NCBI RefSeq assembly: GCF_946480385.1
Contig: NZ_CAMLJP010000032.1
Coordinates: 1 to 53,085, forward strand
Direction: 5' to 3'
Source of the DNA: an uncultured Azospirillum sp.
GTDB lineage: Bacteria > Pseudomonadota > Alphaproteobacteria > Azospirillales > Azospirillaceae
DNA: 53,085 nucleotides
Shown: one piece after another, positions 47,774 through 53,085 of the stretch
Position numbering within the stretch: position 1 is the stretch's first letter
How the letters are laid out: every line of letters begins with the position of its first letter
Notes under the pieces: model-generated
What the model was told of the DNA's origin: nothing
The model's database searches: none
Seen by the model: only the letters and a program-made list of their open reading frames with translations
Position numbers and translations under genes: made by a program

Positions 47774-48181
47774 TCAGGGTTTGAGGTCGAAGCGCGCCGA
47801 CATGGTGCCGGGCAACGTGCTGTCCTTCTCGCCGGGCAGCGTGATGGCGAACTCCCCGCCGACCGCCTTGTCGGACGACATCCAGCTCTTCCCGTCGAAG
47901 CTCAGCCAGGTCTTGTAGACGTAGACGTCACGGTTGGTGGCGACCTCCATCCGCGCCTGCCCCGGCTTGGCCAGCAGCGACCCGGTGACCGACGCCACCA
48001 CCGGCAGCGGCGCGCCGGCGGGATAGAGCAGCACGTAATCGCCGCTCGCCGACGGTGTCTCACCATAGCGGACCACCGGGATTTTCGCCATCTCGTCGGC
48101 GCTCGGCGCCGGCATCAGGCCCGCGCAGCCGGCAAGCGTCACCGTGGCGGCCAGCAGGGCCGCAGACAGACTCCGAGTCAT
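47774..48181 (-). CDS. Putative lipoprotein
   Basis: The 135-residue protein starts MTRSLSAALLAATVTLAGCAG, a clear lipoprotein signal with the lipobox LAGC. The mature part (YVLLYPAGAPLPVVASVTGSLL, RDVYVYKTWLSFDGKSW) looks like a small beta-rich domain. CAGGAGA lies upstream of the ATG at 48181. Middle gene of the set with the membrane protein (48225-49274) and the winged-helix regulator. Function unknown. Confidence 0.8.
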   Translation of the reverse strand: MTRSLSAALLAATVTLAGCAGLMPAPSADEMAKIPVVRYGETPSASGDYVLLYPAGAPLPVVASVTGSLLAKPGQARMEVATNRDVYVYKTWLSFDGKSWMSSDKAVGGEFAITLPGEKDSTLPGTMSARFDLKP

Positions 48182-48224
48182 GTTTTTCTCCTGGGGTTTA
48201 CAGATTTGGGAAAGAGCGAGGTGG

Positions 48225-49274
48225 TCAGGGCCGCGGGGCGGCCATGGTGTTGGCGTTGACGACCGCCCGGACGACCGGTCCGCCATCGGGCGTCAGGTCG
48301 CCGTCCAGCTTGGGAACATGCAGCCAGAGGCCGACGGTGCCGTGCATCCAGGGTTCTCCGTCGAAGCGGGCATCGCCGGTCGGCACGCCGTTCTCCAGAA
48401 CCAGATCCACCGGCTTGGAGAGGATCAGGGGCAGAGTGGTGGCGGGATCGTTGCGGAAGATGTTGCCATTCACGCGGATTTCGATCGGAACCGGCGTGCC
48501 CGCCGGCAGGGTCAGGACATGGCGCCCCACCGCCCCCGCGCCCTTGCGGAAAGCGTCGAGTGTAAGGGCCGGCGCATCCGCCGGGGCGCCGAGGTCGCCG
48601 TGATGGCGCAGGGCGAGCGGGACGCCCAGCACCACCAGCATCCAGCCGGCCGATTGCGCCATACGATGCCAGGACGGCCGCGCCCGTCCGCGGTCGAGCA
48701 TCAACGCCAGCATCGGCAGCCCCAGTCCGAAGACCGACGCCGCGATCAGCCGGATGATGGCGTAATCGAGCCGATAAACCAGGCTGGCAATGCCGGTGAG
48801 GATGGTGAGGACGCCGATCCACTCCAGCAGTTCCTCGGAAAACAGGCCGTGCACATAGAGGCCGAGGCCGATCAGCACCACCCAGGCGGCGCAGACCATG
48901 TATCCGCCACCAAAGAAGAAGGTGGCGAAGGTCATCAGGATGCCGAGCGCCACCAGCAGCCACCAGACCTTCAGCACCTGCCGGTGGATGAAGGACCAGG
49001 CCTCGTCCCGCTCGCGCTTCACCCGCCGCGTCAGGTGCCAGTCCAGCACCGCCACCCCGCCCAGCGACAGGGTCAGCAGGAGAAGCCACGCCACCGCCTG
49101 TTGCGTCACGTCGGCGAACTGCGCGGGCGTCAGGATACGGTCGCTGAACAGCAGCAGCGCCGCCCCCATCAGCCCCCACAGCACCAGGGTGTGCCGCTCG
49201 ATCCGCAGGTTGCGGTGCCCAGCCGAAAGCATGGAATGGATGGCGTCGAGGCGCTGGGACAGGCTGTCGGACAT
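48225..49274 (-). CDS. Hypothetical multi-pass membrane protein
   Basis: The 349-residue protein has a short cytoplasmic start (SQRLDAIHSMLSAGHRNLRIERHTLVLWG in parts), about seven to eight hydrophobic segments up to residue 225, and a soluble C-terminal domain of about 120 residues (TLPAGTPVPIEIRVNGNIFRND, VDLVLENGVPTGDARFDGEPWMHGTVGLWL in parts). It resembles no transporter I recognise. First gene of a three-gene set with a lipoprotein and a winged-helix regulator. The ATG at 49274 was preferred over a longer frame to 49370, which would run through the operator region. Confidence 0.75.
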   Translation of the reverse strand: MSDSLSQRLDAIHSMLSAGHRNLRIERHTLVLWGLMGAALLLFSDRILTPAQFADVTQQAVAWLLLLTLSLGGVAVLDWHLTRRVKRERDEAWSFIHRQVLKVWWLLVALGILMTFATFFFGGGYMVCAAWVVLIGLGLYVHGLFSEELLEWIGVLTILTGIASLVYRLDYAIIRLIAASVFGLGLPMLALMLDRGRARPSWHRMAQSAGWMLVVLGVPLALRHHGDLGAPADAPALTLDAFRKGAGAVGRHVLTLPAGTPVPIEIRVNGNIFRNDPATTLPLILSKPVDLVLENGVPTGDARFDGEPWMHGTVGLWLHVPKLDGDLTPDGGPVVRAVVNANTMAAPRP

Positions 49275-49319
49275 GGGATTTCCGGGGCTTTCGGTCAGCG
49301 TGGCTTTCCGGCGGGCGTC

Positions 49320-49361
49320 ACTCTGTGATGCAGAGTAACTACACTCTGAAATACAGAGTGT
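49320..49361. promoter_or_regulatory. Double palindromic operator upstream of the membrane protein set
   Basis: Two copies of ACTCTG-N5-CAGAGT occur at 49320-49336 and 49343-49359, with centres 23 bases apart. The second copy extends to perfect 8-base arms (ACACTCTG...CAGAGTGT, 49341-49361). They lie 46-87 bases before the start at 49274, in the promoter region, and the winged-helix protein encoded by the third gene is the natural candidate to bind there. They are about 110 bases from regB on the other side. Confidence 0.75.
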
Positions 49362-49472
49362 CAACGGCAAAGCCCGCGCCTGCGACGATATGGGCCATTG
49401 CCCTTTGGCTTAGGGAAACATCCGACAAAGCTCCCCTCCCGCCGGTAACTCTCTATATAAGTCGGTGTGCTG

Positions 49473-50780
49473 ATGAACCGGGTGAGGAACAGGACGTCTT
49501 TCGTGCGCGACACCACCGACCGCAAAAACCTGTTCCTGCTCGTCCAGCTGCGTTGGCTCGCCGTCGTCGGGCAGATCGTGACGATCCTGATCGTCCATCT
49601 GCAGATGGGCATCCGCCTGCCGCTGCTGCCGATGGCGGCGGTGATCTTCGTGCTGGTGGCGCTGAACATCGCCAGCCTGATCCAGATCCGCCGCAGTTCC
49701 GACGTCTCCAACACCCAGCTTTTCCTGGAACTGCTGATCGACGTCTGGGCGTTGACCTTGCAGCTCTATCTCAGCGGCGGGGCGTCCAACCCCTTTATTT
49801 CGCTGTATCTGCTGCAGGTGGCGCTGGGGGCGGTGCTGCTGGAGGCGTGGTCGGCCTGGGCGCTGGTTCTGGTGGCGACCGCCGGCTTCACCTGGCTGAT
49901 CGGCACACACCAGCCGCTTCCCCTGCCCCACGCCTATGAGGGCGAGCTGTTCAGCCTGCACATCCAGGGCATGTTCATCTGCTTCGTGCTGGCGGCGAGC
50001 CTGCTGGTCCCCTTCCTCACCCAGATCAACCGCAATCTGCGCGCCCGCGACGCCTATCTGGCGGAACTGCGCCAGCGCTCGATGGAAGAGGCGCATATCG
50101 TCCGCATGGGGCTGCTGGCGTCGGGCGCGGCGCACGAGTTGGGCACGCCGCTCGCCACCCTGTCGGTGATCCTCAACGACTGGCGCCGCATGCCGTCGCT
50201 GATGGCCGACCCCGACCTGTCGGAAGAGGTGGCGGAAATGCAGAACCAGATCGACCGCTGCAAGACCATCGTGTCGGGCATCCTGATGTCGTCGGGCGAG
50301 GCGCGCGGCGAAGGCACGGTGCGCACCACGGTGAAGGGGTTCCTCGACGGTCTGGTGGAGGATTGGCTGTCCAGCCGCTCGCCCGGCCGCTTCGACTATG
50401 ACAACACCGTCGGCCCGGAGGAGCGGATGATCGCCGACCTTGCCCTGAAGCAGGTGCTGTTCAACGTGCTGGACAATGCGATGGAGGCCTCGCCCGACTG
50501 GATCGGCGTCGCCGCGCTGCGGCAGGGCGACAATCTGGTGGTGGCGGTCAATGATTGCGGCCCCGGATTCGACCCCGCCATTCTGGAGGAGTTGGGCAAG
50601 CCCTACCGCTCCACCAAGAAGCGGCCGGGCAGCGGGCTCGGCCTGTTCCTGGTGGTCAATGTGCTGCGCAAGCTGGGCGGCACCGTCACGGCCAAGAACC
50701 GGGCCGCCGGCGGCGCCACCGTGACGCTGACCCTGCCGCTGTCCGCCCTGTCGCCGGGAGGCTCCGATGGAGACGACTGA
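49473..50780 (+). CDS. regB: Redox-responsive sensor histidine kinase RegB/PrrB/ActS
   Basis: The 435-residue kinase has six membrane helices (about 25-185) including the quinone-site motif GGASNPFISLYLLQV, an H-box with His221 in AAHELGTPLATL, and the conserved redox-active Cys263 in DRCKTIVSGIL. The ATP domain shows NVLDNAMEASPDW, NDCGPGFDP and GSGLGLFLV. In Rhodobacter the orthologue is inhibited by oxidised quinone and by cysteine oxidation, and it controls respiration, photosynthesis and nitrogen fixation. ATG 49473 (GTG 49467 is also possible). It overlaps regA by 14 bases and follows the cyo region, a frequent regulon member in other species. Confidence 0.95.
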   Translation: MNRVRNRTSFVRDTTDRKNLFLLVQLRWLAVVGQIVTILIVHLQMGIRLPLLPMAAVIFVLVALNIASLIQIRRSSDVSNTQLFLELLIDVWALTLQLYLSGGASNPFISLYLLQVALGAVLLEAWSAWALVLVATAGFTWLIGTHQPLPLPHAYEGELFSLHIQGMFICFVLAASLLVPFLTQINRNLRARDAYLAELRQRSMEEAHIVRMGLLASGAAHELGTPLATLSVILNDWRRMPSLMADPDLSEEVAEMQNQIDRCKTIVSGILMSSGEARGEGTVRTTVKGFLDGLVEDWLSSRSPGRFDYDNTVGPEERMIADLALKQVLFNVLDNAMEASPDWIGVAALRQGDNLVVAVNDCGPGFDPAILEELGKPYRSTKKRPGSGLGLFLVVNVLRKLGGTVTAKNRAAGGATVTLTLPLSALSPGGSDGDD

Positions 50781-51333
50781 CCTGGAGACGCCCGAGTTGG
50801 AGGGGGGCGAGCGCACCTTGCTGATCGTCGAGGACGACGAGTCCTTCGCCCGCGCGCTGCGCCGGTCCTTCGAACGCCGCGGCTACGAGGTCCATGCCTG
50901 CGCCGGGCTGGAGGAGATGCGGGAGATCCTGCAGACGCTGGATCCCGACTATGCGGTGGTCGACCTGAAGCTCGCCACCGGATCGGGGCTGGAATGCGTG
51001 AAGGAACTGCACGAGGCGGACGAGGAAACCCGCATCGTCGTGCTGACCGGCTTCGCCAGCATCGCCACCGCGGTGGAGGCGATCAAGCTGGGCGCCTGCC
51101 ATTATCTGGCGAAACCGTCCAACACCGACGACATCGAGGCCGCCTTCGAACGCACCGAGGGCGACACTTCCATCGCGCCGACCGTCCGCACCACCTCTAT
51201 CAAGAATCTGGAGTGGGAACGCATCCACGAGACGCTGGTGGAGACGAACTTCAACATCTCCGAGACCGCGCGGCGGCTCGGCATGCACCGGCGCACACTG
51301 GCGCGCAAGCTGGAGAAGAAGCGGGTGCCATGA
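50767..51333 (+). CDS. regA: Response regulator RegA/PrrA/ActR
   Basis: The 188-residue regulator has a receiver domain (about 16-130) with acidic Glu22/Asp23/Asp24 (IVEDDESF), phosphorylated Asp66 in AVVDLKLATGSGLE, Thr in VLTGFAS and Lys in LAKPSNTDD, then a Fis-type helix-turn-helix (ISETARRLGMHRRTLARKLEKK). The C-terminal helix-turn-helix is nearly invariant among RegA proteins. It starts inside regB (ATG at 50767 with GGGAGG upstream), so both proteins are made together. A stem-loop follows at 51357. Confidence 0.95.
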   Translation: METTDLETPELEGGERTLLIVEDDESFARALRRSFERRGYEVHACAGLEEMREILQTLDPDYAVVDLKLATGSGLECVKELHEADEETRIVVLTGFASIATAVEAIKLGACHYLAKPSNTDDIEAAFERTEGDTSIAPTVRTTSIKNLEWERIHETLVETNFNISETARRLGMHRRTLARKLEKKRVP

Positions 51334-52113
51334 TGGGGTGCCCTCTCCCGCCTCTCGCACAAACTTCGTTTGTGCTGACGGCGTCAGGCGGATCGAAGAT
51401 CGGGGTCACTACACGAAACTGCGCCTCGACTTTACGCGTTGTGGGTTATAATTCCTATTATGCGCCGATCCAGAAGGTGGCCTCGTCGGCGATGAAGGCG
51501 AGAGCCTCGTTGTGCCACCGGACACTCGGGGATAAGCCACCAGGACAGGTATCGATAGCCGGTGCAGTTGTGGTAGATTAATTCTTTTGATCAGGAACCG
51601 AGCTATCCGTTTCTATAGGTCAGCAGATGCTTTGGGTTCTCCAGCCAATCATGGCCCGAAGGTGAGACGCGAGGTCGCCGGTACTAGATTAAATGAATTG
51701 GCTTAGAAGCTGGATTTTTCGGGATTGTCATCTTCTCGTCCCGATTGCAAGGGTTAGCAGGGCAGAAAAGCCAGTCGCCGGAAACGGCGGCAGGCAAATC
51801 GAGCTTGTCCCGCGGGACAATCAAGGCGGTGTCGACAAAATATGGCTCGTTGAAAGTTCTTTTTCGGAACGGTGGTGGATCACATTGAGGTTGCCGCTGA
51901 TAAGTGGCTCTGCGACGTAGCGAAATAGGTTTCATGGACGACGGGGTGATCGGCCGTGAGGTCCACTGGATTTCTGTGTTCGTACACACTAAGCGAAGAT
52001 ATGCAATTTAGCCAGATCTGGTCGCTGTCTACGACTACAACGTACGCTCGGTCTTGAATGGTAGGACCCGCCATCTAGGATTGTCCTAGGTAACTCATGT
52101 GGAGGTTAAAATC
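51334..52113. other. Lower-GC stretch with broken reading frames
   Basis: About 780 bases with visibly lower GC and codon use unlike the rest of the window. The minus strand carries pieces in different frames: at about 51455-51580 a peptide piece FIADEATFWIG ends before a stop, and at 51684-52074 two overlapping frames (AYVVVVDSDQIWLNC near 52045, and NEPYFVDTALIVPRDKLDL near 51830) look like one gene broken by a frameshift. I cannot name a family for them. I see no intact gene, transposase or RNA gene here. Confidence 0.4.
51357..51375 (+). terminator. Stem-loop after regA
   Basis: GCACAAAC and GTTTGTGC form an 8-bp perfect stem with a 3-base loop (or 7 bp with CTTCG), 24 bases after the regA stop. 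No T run follows, so it is only a possible terminator. Confidence 0.4.
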
Positions 52114-53085
52114 TTGATTGTTGCTTTAGTGGGATCGTCCTCCTTTGATCGATTCTTCAATCCAGCCCATGAAGAGTTGCAACGGCGCGGCCATAGTGTG
52201 GCGCGGTTCTTAACGCGAAACGATCTGCTTGCCGCAGTTGACGCGCTGCAGTGTTTGGAAATCCTTGGCGCGTCCTCAAGCTTTACAGCCGACCGGGAGT
52301 TGTTTGCCAAGATGCCGCGTTTGCGCGCATTGGTTTCCCCGTTCACAGGGGTCGAAGGGTTCGATGTTTCGGCCGCGACAGCAAACGGCATACTCGTGGC
52401 GAATGGCCAAATTACGGAAAACTCCGTCAGCATGGCCGAGGCCGCAGTTCTCTTCACGCTGGCTTCGCTCTATGACCTTCATGGCACTGAGCGCTACCTT
52501 CGCGAAAACCTGCCGCGTCCCTCGCAGGTCCGTGCGCGGATGCTCATGGGAAAGAAAGTTGGCCTGATAGGCTTTGGCAAAATTGGACAGGCTATCGCGG
52601 AACGGCTGTCTGCATGGGGTGTGAGGCTCGTCGCCTCGGTGCGCACGACGCGACCGATGCCCGCATATGTCGCCGCGCAGAGCCTCGATGAGGTGCTCGC
52701 GACAAGCGATGTCGTTATCATGGCGGCTTCGCTCAATCCTGAATCACGAGGAATGCTGGATCTTGACGCGTTGCGCCGGATGAAACCGGACGTGGTGTTT
52801 GTCAACATCACGCGGGGCGGCATCGTCCCCGACGATACGCTCGCCGCGCTCGCCGCAGAGCGACCTGCTATGCGCATCGCCCTCGATGTGTTCGACCCAG
52901 AGCCGCTGAAAGAGAATAGTCCGCTGCGCGACCTTCCAAACGCCATCCTTACCCCACACATGGTAGGACATACGGTAGAGTCTCAGATGCGCCTGCCGGA
53001 GGCATTCTGCGAGAACCTTCTAGCGGTGGCAGAGTGGCGGGTGCCTGAATACGTTGTCAATCCGTCTGTGATCGAAACGTGGCTG
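52114..53085 (+). CDS. D-2-hydroxyacid dehydrogenase family protein, partial
   Basis: The frame is open for 324 codons to the window edge, so the C-terminus is missing or nearly complete. The protein has the two-domain fold: a catalytic part (LVSPFTGVEGFDVSAATANGI), the NAD motif VGLIGFGKIGQAIAERL, and the substrate residues Arg in NITRGGIVPDDTLAALA, Glu in ALDVFDPEPL and His in TPHMVGHT. Such enzymes reduce 2-keto acids or oxidise D-2-hydroxyacids, like phosphoglycerate dehydrogenase. The TTG at 52114 was chosen because GGAGG sits eight bases upstream; GTG 52099 is an alternative. Codon use is more AT-rich than elsewhere in the window, a hint of a different origin. Confidence 0.85.
   Translation, partial: MIVALVGSSSFDRFFNPAHEELQRRGHSVARFLTRNDLLAAVDALQCLEILGASSSFTADRELFAKMPRLRALVSPFTGVEGFDVSAATANGILVANGQITENSVSMAEAAVLFTLASLYDLHGTERYLRENLPRPSQVRARMLMGKKVGLIGFGKIGQAIAERLSAWGVRLVASVRTTRPMPAYVAAQSLDEVLATSDVVIMAASLNPESRGMLDLDALRRMKPDVVFVNITRGGIVPDDTLAALAAERPAMRIALDVFDPEPLKENSPLRDLPNAILTPHMVGHTVESQMRLPEAFCENLLAVAEWRVPEYVVNPSVIETWL

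Noticed and set aside
51693..51920. A 75-codon plus-strand frame in the low-GC gap
   Set aside because: No family pattern and it overlaps minus-strand pieces that look more like protein; no ribosome site.

Overview
The window comes from a GC-rich alphaproteobacterium, most like Azospirillum and its relatives in the Rhodospirillales. The reasons are the RegB/RegA pair, an EtfA end next to 3-hydroxybutyryl-CoA dehydrogenase, a membrane PQQ glucose dehydrogenase, a cyo quinol oxidase operon followed by SURF1, and high third-position GC throughout. This is an inference from gene content, not a placement by search. No rRNA, tRNA, CRISPR array or intact insertion sequence was seen.

Layout. 1-1047: end of etfA and hbd. 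1259-3850: PQQ glucose dehydrogenase (minus). 4011-5267: small genes (BON protein, 69-residue protein, small HTH-like protein). 5575-8080: two M20 amidohydrolase/peptidase genes. 8088-15790: a tightly coupled six-gene minus-strand operon, read from carrier protein through acyl-CoA-dehydrogenase homologue, amino acid:[carrier protein] ligase, DUF1839 protein and GH2 beta-mannosidase-like enzyme to a tandem alpha/beta hydrolase. 16339-21623: chemotaxis receptor, FNR-type regulator and a YddA/SbmA-like ABC protein with a degenerate ATPase domain. 21715-25744: GH1 and GH4 glycosidases, divergently read, and an MFS carrier. 25976-28113: SnoaL-like protein, alpha/beta hydrolase and XRE regulator. 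28224-31982: PutA. 32334-38388: envelope and stress-type genes (YdjM-like, DUF1003, GT87, hemerythrin, Zn alcohol dehydrogenase). 38394-40405: a nitrilase-fold protein coupled to a small winged-helix-like protein. 40408-42258: lipoprotein and MHS-type MFS carrier. 42439-47409: cyoABCD-surf1. 47418-49274: membrane protein, lipoprotein and winged-helix regulator, with a double palindrome upstream. 49473-51333: regB/regA. 51334-52113: a lower-GC gap with broken reading frames. 52114-end: a 2-hydroxyacid dehydrogenase cut by the window edge.

How it works together. Two themes stand out. One is respiration and redox control: glucose dehydrogenase, PutA and EtfA feed the quinone pool, cytochrome bo3-type oxidase drains it, and RegB/RegA (with a quinone-site motif and redox cysteine) and an FNR-like protein could sense its state. 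The other is the six-gene carrier-protein operon. Its ligase is a tRNA-synthetase relative that loads an amino acid on a carrier protein. The downstream enzymes deviate at catalytic positions: an ACAD with no Glu at either usual base position, a GH2 with Ser before the acid/base Glu, and hydrolase domains with Arg or Cys at the nucleophile elbow. Together they suggest an uncharacterised amino-acid-derived product or protein/glycan modification. This operon is the best candidate for a new system here.
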